Of a stretch of 64,000 nt of DNA, positions 33,885-43,352 are shown piece after piece. The translations under genes and the position numbers were made by a program. Position 1 is the stretch's first letter; each line of letters begins with the position of its first letter. The stretch is from Taishania sp037189645 (lineage in GTDB: Bacteria > Bacteroidota > Bacteroidia > Flavobacteriales_D > Crocinitomicaceae). The notes below the pieces were generated by a model that saw only the letters and a program-made list of their open reading frames with translations, was not told where the DNA came from and made no database searches. Location: NCBI GenBank assembly GCA_037189645.1, contig JBBCIY010000004.1, positions 1-64,000 on the forward strand, given 5' to 3'.

Positions 33885-35732
33885 ATGCGCTTGTTATTCA
33901 TCCTTGTATTTTCAGTGCCTTCATACTTGTTGTCACAACCGGAACCATTGGCAACAAATGAACAAACGACCTACCACATTGATAAGAAAGAAATAAAGGA
34001 ATTTTCCATTGATCTCGAAGAAAGAAAGAATTACACGATCATTGTTGAGCAAAAAGGAATTGACGTTGGGCTGAGAATGAAAAACGCGAAAGGAGAAGAG
34101 CTGATTTACAAAGATTCTCCCAATGGAATGTACGGACCTGAAACAATCGCTGTCACCACCCGAAACAGTGTTACTGTCCACCTGTTCATTGAGCCATTAC
34201 AGGAAAAACACAATTCCAGGGCCGGGAAGTTCTCCATCATCATAGAAGAAGGGATCCGGACAGACAGCCTGGTAACTGCCATCCTCAGTCCTGAACAAAT
34301 GAAGGAAGACCTGGAAGTGTTCAGGAAAATCAGGGAGAAGGCAAATTCGGGGTTGTATATCTACCGGACAAACAATCAGATTGACAGTATATACAACCTG
34401 GCAGCAGGTAAAATTCAGCAGCCGATGAACCTTACTGATTTTTATAAGATCATCCTGGAACTGACCGATTTTGAAGGAAGCAACCATAATTTCACCCTGC
34501 TTCCTCATGAAGTTCACAACTATATCAGAGACAGCAGCTATTTTCCTTTCCATTTCAAGCAGATTGGAGGAAAAATGATCGTGAATTATGAGGGAGGAGA
34601 ACTTCCGCTGGGATCGCAGGTTCTGAGCATCAACGGAATTTCATCCAAAGACCTGCAAAAACGCTTGTCCAAATACATCACTACCGACGGTTACAACCAG
34701 ACTGCGAAAGAAAGACTGAGCATCGAAAACGGATTTGGCTGGATTTTCCCGTTTGAAACAGGAATACACGACAGTTTTACAGTGGAATTCAAACGTCCTC
34801 ACTCAGAGAACATTGAAGTAATAACGTTGAAAAGCATCAGCAAGGAAGAAAATAAAGAACGTTACTTAAACCGTTACTCTTCTGTTTTTGATAGCATCAT
34901 CAATCCTGACACGCAGGAGAAATACAGCTTCTCCAAACTTAGTGACCATACTGCTTTATTGAATTTCAGACGATTCGATATGGCTTCCGGTGATGATGAC
35001 CCGGCGTATAAAGTTTACTGCAGGTTCCTGGACAGCGTGTTTACCTCTCTGCGGAAGCAGGGTGTCAGAAGCCTTATCATTGATATCCGGAACAACCCGG
35101 GGGGAAGCGGATCCAACAGCGAAACGGCATTTACTTATCTTGCTGATCAGCCATTTAAAGAAAACCGTACCGCTCATATCATTTTCCAGGAGGTTCCTTT
35201 TCCTCATCACTACAAATGGGAATCAACCGATGCAGACAACCAGAAACGTGAACTGGAAGACTTAAACCGTTATTTTGCCAGGATATTTTCCAATGACCGG
35301 AACGGCAGCTATTTTCAGGATAAGAAGTACAATCCTGTCTTTAAGCCAAAGAAAAAGCGATTCTCAGGAAATATCTATTTACTCGTCGATGAAAATGTTG
35401 CTTCTGCCGCTTCGCATTTCGCATCACTGGTAAGGGGATACACTGACGCAACGATCGTAGGAATGGAAACAAGTGGCGGGTATTATGCGCACAACGGGCA
35501 TTTCCCGGTAAAATACGTACTCCCGAATTCCCGGATAACAACCGGTTTTTCTATCGTTCATGTGCAGCAGGATGCTCCCCTGATAGATTCCCAGCCGGTT
35601 GGAAGGGGTATTATCCCGGATCATAACGTATCACAATCCTTCGGGGATTTCATCGATCATGAAGATACACAAATGAAGTTTGTTTTAAAACTGATTGAAC
35701 AGAGCCGATTAACCAGTCATTCAGAAAAGTAA
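33885..35732 (+). CDS. S41 family (tail-specific) peptidase, secreted
   Basis: 615 residues: signal peptide (MRLLFILVFSVPSYLLSQ), an N-terminal region (about residues 20-130) that may be a beta-sandwich, a short PDZ-like part (LPLGSQVLSINGISS), and the S41 core with IIDIRNNPGGSGSNS and the nucleophile segment DENVASAASHFAS, then METSGGYYAHNGHFPVKY. It lacks the lysine pattern of CtpA and belongs to the TSPc subgroup. The open frame reaches back to a GTG at 33849, but those codons belong to the AraC relic; ATG 33885 gives a clean signal peptide. Confidence 0.88.
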   Translation: MRLLFILVFSVPSYLLSQPEPLATNEQTTYHIDKKEIKEFSIDLEERKNYTIIVEQKGIDVGLRMKNAKGEELIYKDSPNGMYGPETIAVTTRNSVTVHLFIEPLQEKHNSRAGKFSIIIEEGIRTDSLVTAILSPEQMKEDLEVFRKIREKANSGLYIYRTNNQIDSIYNLAAGKIQQPMNLTDFYKIILELTDFEGSNHNFTLLPHEVHNYIRDSSYFPFHFKQIGGKMIVNYEGGELPLGSQVLSINGISSKDLQKRLSKYITTDGYNQTAKERLSIENGFGWIFPFETGIHDSFTVEFKRPHSENIEVITLKSISKEENKERYLNRYSSVFDSIINPDTQEKYSFSKLSDHTALLNFRRFDMASGDDDPAYKVYCRFLDSVFTSLRKQGVRSLIIDIRNNPGGSGSNSETAFTYLADQPFKENRTAHIIFQEVPFPHHYKWESTDADNQKRELEDLNRYFARIFSNDRNGSYFQDKKYNPVFKPKKKRFSGNIYLLVDENVASAASHFASLVRGYTDATIVGMETSGGYYAHNGHFPVKYVLPNSRITTGFSIVHVQQDAPLIDSQPVGRGIIPDHNVSQSFGDFIDHEDTQMKFVLKLIEQSRLTSHSEK

Positions 35733-35735
35733 ATG

Positions 35736-35774
35736 ATCAGCGGTGAAACTCCAATGAGGCCCACCGCTGATTTT
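35736..35774. terminator. Terminator hairpin between convergent genes
   Basis: Arms ATCAGCGGTG (35736-35745) and CACCGCTGAT (35762-35771) with a 16-nt loop and TTTT on the plus side. It ends the S41 gene (stop 35730-35732) and may also serve the convergent FadN-like gene. Confidence 0.7.
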
Positions 35775-35795
35775 CATTTGTTTTTGGTTTAGTTG

Positions 35796-38201
35796 TTAGT
35801 TTCTTAAAATTTTGCCTGTTTTTACCAGGCTTTGAAGGCGTTCCAGCGTTTTGCGTTCCGTGCACAATTCGAGGAATGCTTTGCGTTCAATATCCAGCAG
35901 GTACTGCTCTGAAACAACTGTATTTTCGGACAGGTCTCCACCACAGAGCACATATCCTAATTTTTCGGAAATCACTTTATCGTGCTCCGACATATAGTTT
36001 CCGGAAAGCATGGAGTTCGCACCAACGTAAACAATTCCCAGCCCTTCCTGGCCGACAACTGTAATGCTTTTCTCTCTTTTCGGAGCAATGTATCCTTTGT
36101 TTGCCAGCTCTAACGCTGCGGCTTTTGCACGTGTCAGCTGATGATCCCGGCTGATAACAACCTCATCCGTTCCTTCTCTCAGGTATCCTAAATCAAAGGC
36201 TTCGTAAGCGGAAGTGGAAACTTTTGCCTGCCCGATCGTCAGGAAGCGTTCTCTCAAACGGTTGATCTTGATGTCCCCTTCTTTCAGTTCTTCGGACAGA
36301 CGTTTCGCAAATTCTTTGGAACCTCCTCCTCCCGGAATCAGCCCGACCCCGAATTCAACCAGTCCCATGTACAATTCGGCATGCGCCACTACTTTATCTG
36401 CGTGCATCGACAATTCACATCCTCCTCCTAAAGCAAGGTTGTGGGGTGCAACGATCACAGGAACATTCGAATACCTGACACGCATCATTGTATCCTGGAA
36501 TGCTTTCACAGAAAAGTTCAATTCGTCGAAATCCTGCTCTGCGGCCATCATAAAGATCATCCCGACATTTGCTCCGGCTGAGAAATTCTGCCCTGTATTG
36601 GAGATTACCAGTCCTTTGTAGCCCGCTTCTGCCAGGTCAATGGCTTTGTTGATCCCTTCAATCACTCCGCCGCCGATGGTGTTCATCTTCGTATGGAACT
36701 CCAGGTTCAAAATACCATCTCCCAGGTCAACAACAGTCGTGTCGGAATTACCCCACACTTTTTTCTCCGTACGCAATGCATCCAGGATGATCAGGTTCTC
36801 TGTTCCCGGGATAACCTGGTAAGACCTGGTACTGATATTGTAGAAATAACGGTTTCCGGCCTCTGATTTGTAGAATGACGTGATCCCGGCTGCTTTCATG
36901 TCCGCCACCCACTGAGCCGCCTGTTTGTTTTCATCGGCGATCAGCTTCAATCCCTGCTCGAAACCTAAAATATCCCACGTTTCAAACGGACCCAGCTCCC
37001 AGCCAAAACCGGCTTTGATCGCATCGTCGATCTGATACAGGTCATCAGCGATTTCCGGAATCCTGTTCGTAACATACGCCAACAATCCTCCGAACATCTT
37101 GCGGTAGAATTTACCTGCCTCGTCCTGTCCCATCAGCAACATTTTAGTGCGCTGCTTCAGGTCTTCGACCGGCTTCACCATTTCCAGGGTAGCGAATTTC
37201 ACTTTTTCCTGTGAACGGTATTCCAGTGTATTCAGGTCGAGCACCAGGATTTCACTGCTGCCGTCTGCATTTTTCACTTTTTTGTAGAAACCCTGTCCTG
37301 TTTTTGATCCCAGCCATTTGTTTTCCACCATTTTGGATATATAATCCGGGAGCTCAAATTTAGCACGCTCTTCGTCGTCCGGGCAATTCGCTTTCAACCC
37401 GTTCGCTACGTGTACCAATGTATCCAGCCCCACGACGTCGCTTGTCCGGAATGTTGCTGATTTAGGGCGTCCCATTACCGGGCCTGTCAGTTTATCCACC
37501 TGCTCGATCGTCATTCCCAGTTCTCTCACTGAATGCAGCAATGACATCATTGAAAATACCCCTACTCTGTTCGCGATAAATGCCGGTGTATCTTTGCACA
37601 GTACTGTTTTCTTCCCCAGGTAACGGCTTCCGAAATCCATTAAGAAGTCGACGATCTCAGGCTTTGTTTCAGGAGTAGGAATGATTTCCAGCAGCTGCAG
37701 GTAACGCGGTGGGTTGAAGAAGTGTGTTCCCAGGAAATGCGCCTTAAAATCATCGCTTCTTCCGTTCAGCATCAAATGGATCGGAATCCCTGAAGTATTC
37801 GAAGAAATGATCGTTCCGGGTGTACGGAACTGCTCTACTTTCTCAAACACCTGCTGCTTGATGTCCAGCCGTTCAACCACCACTTCAATCACCCAGTCAC
37901 ACGAAGCGATCTGACTCATATCGTCATCGAAATTACCGGTTGTGATGCGTTTCGCGAACGATTTCCTGTAAATCGGAGACGGGTTTGAAGCCAATGCGAA
38001 TTGCAGGGAATTGTTCACAATGCGGTTGCGTACAGCCTTGCTTTCCAGGGTCAGTCCTTTTGCTTTCTCAGCCTCATCCGGTTCTCCCGGCACAATGTCC
38101 AACAAAACTACTTCACATCCTATGTTTGCAAAGTGGCAAGCGATCCTTGATCCCATTACACCGGAACCAAGTACCGCGACTTTTCTGATCGTTCTGCTCA
38201 T
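35796..38201 (-). CDS. 3-hydroxyacyl-CoA dehydrogenase / enoyl-CoA hydratase (FadN type)
   Basis: Bifunctional fatty-acid beta-oxidation enzyme of 801 residues, in the FadN order: NAD-binding dehydrogenase first (VAVLGSGVMGSRIACHFA, GTHFFNPPRYLQLLEIIP, KDTPAFIANRVG), enoyl-CoA hydratase-like part last (FSAGANVGMIFMMAAEQD, APHNLALGGGCELSMHAD, GLIPGGGGSKEFAKRL). In relatives a thiolase and an acyl-CoA dehydrogenase follow in the operon; here a terminator and a convergent gene follow, so the enzyme stands apart from its partners. A MarR repressor lies 12 bp upstream. Confidence 0.93.
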   Translation of the reverse strand: MSRTIRKVAVLGSGVMGSRIACHFANIGCEVVLLDIVPGEPDEAEKAKGLTLESKAVRNRIVNNSLQFALASNPSPIYRKSFAKRITTGNFDDDMSQIASCDWVIEVVVERLDIKQQVFEKVEQFRTPGTIISSNTSGIPIHLMLNGRSDDFKAHFLGTHFFNPPRYLQLLEIIPTPETKPEIVDFLMDFGSRYLGKKTVLCKDTPAFIANRVGVFSMMSLLHSVRELGMTIEQVDKLTGPVMGRPKSATFRTSDVVGLDTLVHVANGLKANCPDDEERAKFELPDYISKMVENKWLGSKTGQGFYKKVKNADGSSEILVLDLNTLEYRSQEKVKFATLEMVKPVEDLKQRTKMLLMGQDEAGKFYRKMFGGLLAYVTNRIPEIADDLYQIDDAIKAGFGWELGPFETWDILGFEQGLKLIADENKQAAQWVADMKAAGITSFYKSEAGNRYFYNISTRSYQVIPGTENLIILDALRTEKKVWGNSDTTVVDLGDGILNLEFHTKMNTIGGGVIEGINKAIDLAEAGYKGLVISNTGQNFSAGANVGMIFMMAAEQDFDELNFSVKAFQDTMMRVRYSNVPVIVAPHNLALGGGCELSMHADKVVAHAELYMGLVEFGVGLIPGGGGSKEFAKRLSEELKEGDIKINRLRERFLTIGQAKVSTSAYEAFDLGYLREGTDEVVISRDHQLTRAKAAALELANKGYIAPKREKSITVVGQEGLGIVYVGANSMLSGNYMSEHDKVISEKLGYVLCGGDLSENTVVSEQYLLDIERKAFLELCTERKTLERLQSLVKTGKILRN

Positions 38202-38213
38202 ATCTTACAATTT

Positions 38214-38654
38214 TTATTTTCGTTTTAATTCTTTATCAATTTCACCTTCTATTTTCTGAATCACTTCAAAAAAAGTTTTCATTTTTGAAGGCGCTACTTT
38301 CTCGGTAACCTTGTTGTTAAAATCAAGAAGAAAATTACGTACTTCTCTTCGTTTTTCGACTCCTTTCTCTGTTAAAAAAATGAGAACTTTCCGCTTGTCG
38401 GCACCTTCAGCCTGCCGGCGGATGAATCCCCTGCTCTCCATTGTTTTCAATGTGCGGGAAAGAGATGTGGGCTCCATTCCCATCCTGGGTCCCAGCTGTG
38501 TGCTGGGTGTGCCTTCCCTGTCGATGTTCATAAGAATAAAACCGATGGACATCGTCATGTCGTGCTCAGCCGCCTTTTGATTGTACATACGCGAAAGCCT
38601 GAACCACGCTGTACGGATTGAAGAATCAATGAGAATCGAAGATTTTTCTGCCAT
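38214..38654 (-). CDS. MarR family transcriptional regulator
   Basis: 146 residues of a winged-helix MarR protein (SLSRTLKTMESRGFIRRQAEG, then DKRKVLIFLTEKGVEKR). Directly upstream of and co-directional with the FadN-like gene (12-bp gap), as in other Bacteroidota, so it probably controls this beta-oxidation operon in response to an acyl-CoA or aromatic ligand. The 213-bp region upstream to the AEC gene should contain the operator; I see no obvious palindrome. Confidence 0.92.
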   Translation of the reverse strand: MAEKSSILIDSSIRTAWFRLSRMYNQKAAEHDMTMSIGFILMNIDREGTPSTQLGPRMGMEPTSLSRTLKTMESRGFIRRQAEGADKRKVLIFLTEKGVEKRREVRNFLLDFNNKVTEKVAPSKMKTFFEVIQKIEGEIDKELKRK

Positions 38655-38834
38655 TTATATTTTTGTAATTGGTTAAAGATAATAATATTTTTTATGCAAG
38701 CATAGTATTTACTGATTTTTGCACGTCTGGTACTTTCTTTTGCCCGGATCCAGATAAATTACACTGCTTCCGCCTGTAATTGTTCATCTTTTAAAAGGAA
38801 GTGCCAAAAAAAGGAGTCCTTCCGGGATTTGGCT

Positions 38835-38842
38835 TACCTTTG
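38835..38842 (+). promoter_or_regulatory. -7 box that sets the AEC transporter start
   Basis: TACCTTTG, perfect TAnnTTTG, 25 bp before the ATG at 38868. The longer open frame (from 38829) begins inside or upstream of it. Confidence 0.6.
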
Positions 38843-38867
38843 CATCAAAATTATACCAGACTATAAA

Positions 38868-39773
38868 ATGACCAGTATCATCCTTCTTTTTTTATGTTTA
38901 TTCATTGGTATCGGAATCCGTTATGTAAAAGCTTTCCCTTCGAATACACACACCACGCTTAATCAATTCATTATCTACATTTCCCTGCCTGCGATGGCAT
39001 TGCACTATTTGCCGAAAATCCAGTTTTCGTTCGACCTGATCTACCCGGTTGCAATGCCGTGGATCGCGTTTGCCGGTGCATTTTTACTGTTCGCCGGATT
39101 GGGAAAAGTATTCGGCTGGTCAAGGTCCCTCATCGGGTGCCTGATCCTAACCGGAGGACTGGGGAACACCTCATTTGTCGGGATACCGGTCATTGAAGCG
39201 TTGTACGGACAGGAAGGTTTGAAAACGCTGATCATGATCGACCTTCCGGGAACTTTTGTCGTGTTATCTACGCTGGGAATCATCGTTGCGACCATCTATT
39301 CAAGGGGGAAAAAGGATTTCAGCGTTATTTTCAGGAAAATATTTACGTTTCCTCCGTTCATTGTTTTCATCGTGGGGGTTTTGCTGAACGTTTTGAATGT
39401 CCCGGTACCCGGCTCGCTGGACGAGGTATTTTATAAGCTGAGCACAACCATCACTCCGGTCGCTCTGGTTTCCGTCGGTTTTCAGCTGAAAATCAACAAA
39501 CGAAGCAAGCACTGGAGGTTCCTGTTCTTAGGACTTTCTTACCAGCTGCTCATTCTCCCTGCATTCATCTATTTCCTGTATGTTATTGTTTTCAGGCAAA
39601 GCGGAATGGCCATCGACGTTACGATCATGGAAGCGGCAATGGCACCGATGATCACGGCCTCCATTATTTCGGCATCTTACGGATTGAAGCCGCGCCTGAG
39701 CAATATGATGGTGGGGATCGGGATCCCGCTTTCATTCATCACACTTACTGTGTGGTATTTCATTTTAGCGTAA
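38868..39773 (+). CDS. AEC family transporter
   Basis: Inner-membrane carrier of the auxin-efflux-carrier family (malonate, malate or other organic acid transport in bacteria). About 301 residues in ten hydrophobic segments arranged as two five-helix halves, with the family-typical LILTGGLGNTSFVGIPVIEA and, in the second half, TTITPVALVSVGFQLK and MAPMITASIISASYG. ATG 38868 is supported by the promoter upstream. Divergent from marR. Substrate unknown. Confidence 0.88.
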   Translation: MTSIILLFLCLFIGIGIRYVKAFPSNTHTTLNQFIIYISLPAMALHYLPKIQFSFDLIYPVAMPWIAFAGAFLLFAGLGKVFGWSRSLIGCLILTGGLGNTSFVGIPVIEALYGQEGLKTLIMIDLPGTFVVLSTLGIIVATIYSRGKKDFSVIFRKIFTFPPFIVFIVGVLLNVLNVPVPGSLDEVFYKLSTTITPVALVSVGFQLKINKRSKHWRFLFLGLSYQLLILPAFIYFLYVIVFRQSGMAIDVTIMEAAMAPMITASIISASYGLKPRLSNMMVGIGIPLSFITLTVWYFILA

Positions 39774-39777
39774 CTAC

Positions 39778-42069
39778 TTACCGGATCGCCCGCTGGTTGA
39801 ACAGGATATAACCGAAACTGATCTGAAAAGCATAGGGCTGCAACTGCTTTGGAAGGTAGTTAAATGTTGCCCTGACAGGACCAACCGGGGAATGAAAGAT
39901 CACAGATCCTGACGCTACGTATGATTCTCCTTTAAAGGGTTTGGCATATCCGAAAGTTCCGTCAATATTCTGGATGATTGAGCGGAACGGCTGGTAATAA
40001 TAACCGTCGAAACGCACGTCAAAATTCTTGCTGACAGAAAAAATCAGGTTGGTTCCTATCCCCACATATTGCGGACTCCGGAACTCCGGCATAAAGTAGG
40101 TGAGCATATCCGGGAGCGGCGCATAGGCTGTCATTGCAAGCACCGATGCCGTATAATTGGAAAACAGGGACTGGGAATTGAATACCGCCGTACCGTGCAC
40201 TCCCCAGTGAAACACTTTCAGGTCCAGGGGAAACGTCTGAAAATCTCCCGAAAGGTTGATCCATGAATGATACTTGGACTGGTCAAAAGGAATCGGGGCG
40301 GTGGAACCGGAAACAGAATGCTCTTTCCCGTACACGTAACGGACTTTGATTGTCGCAAAATGCCCCGAAGAAGCAAACTGTTTTCTGTTGAGCGTATTCT
40401 GCGTAAATTCCCAGCTGGCGGTTACTCCCTGGAATTGTGTGAAGTCCGTCGTATCAATATTGCTGAAATTTTTACTCTGGTAATACCTGTCTTCCAGCAG
40501 GAAATAACGTCCCTGGAAAAGGCTTTTGGTCGAATTCCCGATCGGGTGCTTGAAATCCATTCCTATGAATACTTCGTTCTGTACAAGAAAAGAAGGTTTT
40601 TCGGGAGCAAAGAACGTGGCGAAATTCCTGAAATAGTCAAAGCGGTTCAGCACAAAATAAGCAGACAGATTAACCGGGAACGTGGAAGGAATGTCCAGCC
40701 CTACTTCCGTTTTCACCGAAGTATAAAACTTTCCAAAGTAAGAATTCACGTAAGCCCGGGAAGCCACTTTTCCCAGATGTCCGTAGGACACACCGACGAA
40801 ACCGGTATTAACGGCCCGGGTAGAAAAATGCCCTCCCACCTCAAAATTAAAGTCCTTTGCCTTATTGACCGTCAGATCGAGGTGATAAGTGCTGTCTTCG
40901 TTCAGGTGAAGGATCGGGAATGTAAATCCGACCTGCGGGGTAGCCCGGAGCCTGAAATACCTGCGTTCAAATATTTTCTGGTTAACAATTTCATTCTTTT
41001 TATGGCGGATCAATGAATTTTCAGCAAAGCTCATGGATTTGTTCTTTCTTGAAAACGCATTGACGCTTTTTACCGAAATCGGGATGATCCGTTTCCTGAA
41101 TTCATTTCTTCTTTGCTGGACCTCTGCCTTTGATACCCGCCTTTCGATGTGCATGAGGATGGAATCAGCGTACGGAAGCGCCTGCTCATACCCCTGCCTG
41201 ATGATCAGGGCAGCATCCTGGAAGTCAAACGTTGAGGCGGAGATCTCCGGTTCTATCAGCATTCCTTGTTCACACGGAATGGAAAAATCGGAGTAGCTGA
41301 CCAGCATGTTCGTCAGCTGGCTGATAATGTTGTTCTTTTCAGGGGGAGGTGCATTGAACGAAACATTGCTCCCGATGATGTAATCCGGGTCAAAATTTTC
41401 GTAAACCACATTCGCCGGGAAGTTATTGTACAATCCTCCGTCAAAATAAAGGATCTTGTTTATCTCAATGGCTTCAAAATAAAACGGGTAGGTCATGGAT
41501 GCACGCACCGCCTGGTTCAGCTTTCCTCCACCGAACACCACCGATTTCTTATTGGCAATATCGGAAGCGACACAACGGAAAGGAATGAACAGGCTATCGA
41601 AATTATTTCCCGCGATCTCACCCGCAGGAGCCAGGAGCCCCATCAATGTGTAGTCGACATAGGCCGAAGAACGGTAATGAGTCGGTATGGAATTCAACAA
41701 CGAACTGTCTACACCGATTCCGAATTTAAGCATGGACGCATTGTCTTCCGGTTCACGATAAGAAAAACGCTGATAGGGTTCTATCTGCCCGGTAGACATT
41801 TTCTGGAAAGCGTCCGATCTTGCAAGCACTTCCATTTCCTCAGGGCTGTACCCGGCCGCATACAGTGAACCGATCAGTGCTCCCGCGGACGTTCCTGTTA
41901 TATAATCAATGGGAATCCCTTTTTCTTCGAGCGCTTTTAATACCCCGATATGTGCCAGCCCTGTTGCTCCTCCACCGCTCAGCACTACCCCGATCCGCTC
42001 CTGTCCGGATGATGGAAATGCATAGGTGAACAGAACAATTACAAAAAGATACCGGAATATTGCTTTCAA
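39778..42069 (-). CDS. Patatin-like phospholipase with C-terminal BamA-type barrel (PlpD-like)
   Basis: About 763 residues. After a signal peptide (FVIVLFTYAFPSSGQ) comes a patatin lipase domain with the oxyanion loop SGGGATGLAHIG, nucleophile GTSAG and catalytic DGG (YFDGGLYNNFP), then a POTRA-like linker (ISVKSVNAFSRKNKSM) and an Omp85-type beta-barrel, as in type Vd secretion proteins such as PlpD. It probably sits in the outer membrane with the lipase exposed or released. I chose TTG at 42069, since a perfect -7 box (42085-42092) lies between it and the ATG at 42138, and the signal peptide begins there. Confidence 0.88.
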   Translation of the reverse strand: MKAIFRYLFVIVLFTYAFPSSGQERIGVVLSGGGATGLAHIGVLKALEEKGIPIDYITGTSAGALIGSLYAAGYSPEEMEVLARSDAFQKMSTGQIEPYQRFSYREPEDNASMLKFGIGVDSSLLNSIPTHYRSSAYVDYTLMGLLAPAGEIAGNNFDSLFIPFRCVASDIANKKSVVFGGGKLNQAVRASMTYPFYFEAIEINKILYFDGGLYNNFPANVVYENFDPDYIIGSNVSFNAPPPEKNNIISQLTNMLVSYSDFSIPCEQGMLIEPEISASTFDFQDAALIIRQGYEQALPYADSILMHIERRVSKAEVQQRRNEFRKRIIPISVKSVNAFSRKNKSMSFAENSLIRHKKNEIVNQKIFERRYFRLRATPQVGFTFPILHLNEDSTYHLDLTVNKAKDFNFEVGGHFSTRAVNTGFVGVSYGHLGKVASRAYVNSYFGKFYTSVKTEVGLDIPSTFPVNLSAYFVLNRFDYFRNFATFFAPEKPSFLVQNEVFIGMDFKHPIGNSTKSLFQGRYFLLEDRYYQSKNFSNIDTTDFTQFQGVTASWEFTQNTLNRKQFASSGHFATIKVRYVYGKEHSVSGSTAPIPFDQSKYHSWINLSGDFQTFPLDLKVFHWGVHGTAVFNSQSLFSNYTASVLAMTAYAPLPDMLTYFMPEFRSPQYVGIGTNLIFSVSKNFDVRFDGYYYQPFRSIIQNIDGTFGYAKPFKGESYVASGSVIFHSPVGPVRATFNYLPKQLQPYAFQISFGYILFNQRAIR

Positions 42070-42084
42070 TTTCTTTCTTTTGTA

Positions 42085-42092
42085 CAAAATTA
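42085..42092 (-). promoter_or_regulatory. -7 box that sets the patatin gene start
   Basis: Minus-strand TAATTTTG, perfect TAnnTTTG, 15 bp before the TTG at 42069 and downstream of the alternative ATG at 42138. Confidence 0.5.
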
Positions 42093-42116
42093 GTATAAAT
42101 ATTAATTGTTTACCCC

Positions 42117-43331
42117 GTGGATAAGTACAGACAATCATCGAAGATCAGGACAACGGATGTGTCAGGCACATTTAAGATAACGCTTAAAACCCTGTTCGGG
42201 TTGGAAAATGTTTTAAAGGAAGAGCTGGAGGAACTCGGTTACAGTGACATAGAAGTGTTAAACCGTGCCGTACAGATCACCGGAACATGGAGCGATGTCT
42301 ATTCGCTCAACCTGCATTGCCGCTGTGCCATCTCTGTCCTGGTAGAGGTCGCGGCTTTCCGGATAAAGCATGAAGATGACCTGTACAAGCAGGCAAAGAA
42401 AATTGACTGGACTTCTTATTTTGATGCCGACAAGACCTTTGCCATAAAAGGCGCGGTAATTTCCAACTTCTTCAACCATACGCAATTTCCGTACCTGGTC
42501 GTAAAAGATGCTGTAGCAGATGTTTTCCGGGAAAAATACGGCAAACGCCCGGATGTGAACATCAAACGCCCACAGGTATTGTTTGATCTGTACATCAACA
42601 ATGATTGGGTAACCATCTCTCTGAACACAAGCGGATTGCCTTTGTATCAGCGAGGTTACCGCGAAGATGTGGGAGAAGCTCCGCTGAACGAAGTACTGGC
42701 TGCGGGAATGCTCCGCCTGGCAAAATGGGATAAGCAAACGCCATTGATAGACCCTTTCTGCGGTTCAGGAACCATCCTCATTGAAGCAGCCTTATATGCG
42801 ACGGGAATTCCTTCGACAATTGAGCGACAGCATTACGCATTCAAGAATTTTTCAAATTACGATGCCGCATTGTGGGAGAAAATATACCAGGAAGCGACAG
42901 AACGTGTACGTTCCCTGAAAAAATTACCGGTTGAGATTTCAGGGTTCGATATCAGCTCAGAAATGATGCTGAAAGCAAAACGCAACCTCCGCAGGTTCAA
43001 TTTCGGACGTTTTATTGAAGTAAAGACCGCATCTTTTGATGAAGTGAAGAACCTGGAGTTTGAAAAAGGGATCATGATTACCAACCCTCCGTATGGAGAA
43101 CGGCTCGGAGCGGATACCACTGAGCTGTATTCCAAAATCGGAGACTGGATGAAAACCGAATTAAAAGGTTTTGATTGCTGGCTGATCACTTCCAGTGAAG
43201 AAGGATTGAAATCCATTGGACTCAAACCGGATGCAAAGATCAAGTTGTTCAACGGGAGCCTGGAATGCAGCTTCAGAAAATTCAGTATTTACAGCGGATC
43301 GAAGAAAGGAAAGTACATACAAGAAACATAA
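42117..43331 (+). CDS. rlmL: THUMP-domain 23S rRNA (guanine-N2) methyltransferase, RlmL-like
   Basis: 404 residues: N-terminal ferredoxin-like/THUMP RNA-binding part (FKITLKTLFGLENVLKEELE), then a Rossmann methyltransferase domain with LIDPFCGSGTILIEAA and the catalytic NPPYGERLG. It matches the RlmL half of E. coli RlmKL (m2G2445); the RlmK half is absent, as is normal in Bacteroidota. The first possible start is GTG 42117; GTG 42159 (VSGTFKITLK) is closer to the conserved part. It is divergent from the patatin gene across only 47 bp. Confidence 0.9.
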   Translation: MDKYRQSSKIRTTDVSGTFKITLKTLFGLENVLKEELEELGYSDIEVLNRAVQITGTWSDVYSLNLHCRCAISVLVEVAAFRIKHEDDLYKQAKKIDWTSYFDADKTFAIKGAVISNFFNHTQFPYLVVKDAVADVFREKYGKRPDVNIKRPQVLFDLYINNDWVTISLNTSGLPLYQRGYREDVGEAPLNEVLAAGMLRLAKWDKQTPLIDPFCGSGTILIEAALYATGIPSTIERQHYAFKNFSNYDAALWEKIYQEATERVRSLKKLPVEISGFDISSEMMLKAKRNLRRFNFGRFIEVKTASFDEVKNLEFEKGIMITNPPYGERLGADTTELYSKIGDWMKTELKGFDCWLITSSEEGLKSIGLKPDAKIKLFNGSLECSFRKFSIYSGSKKGKYIQET

Positions 43332-43352
43332 TTTTTACGTTCTAAATAAATA

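Noticed and set aside
42070..42138. Start of the patatin gene at ATG 42138
   Set aside because: A perfect -7 box (42085-42092) lies between that ATG and the signal peptide; the transcript would not include the ATG.
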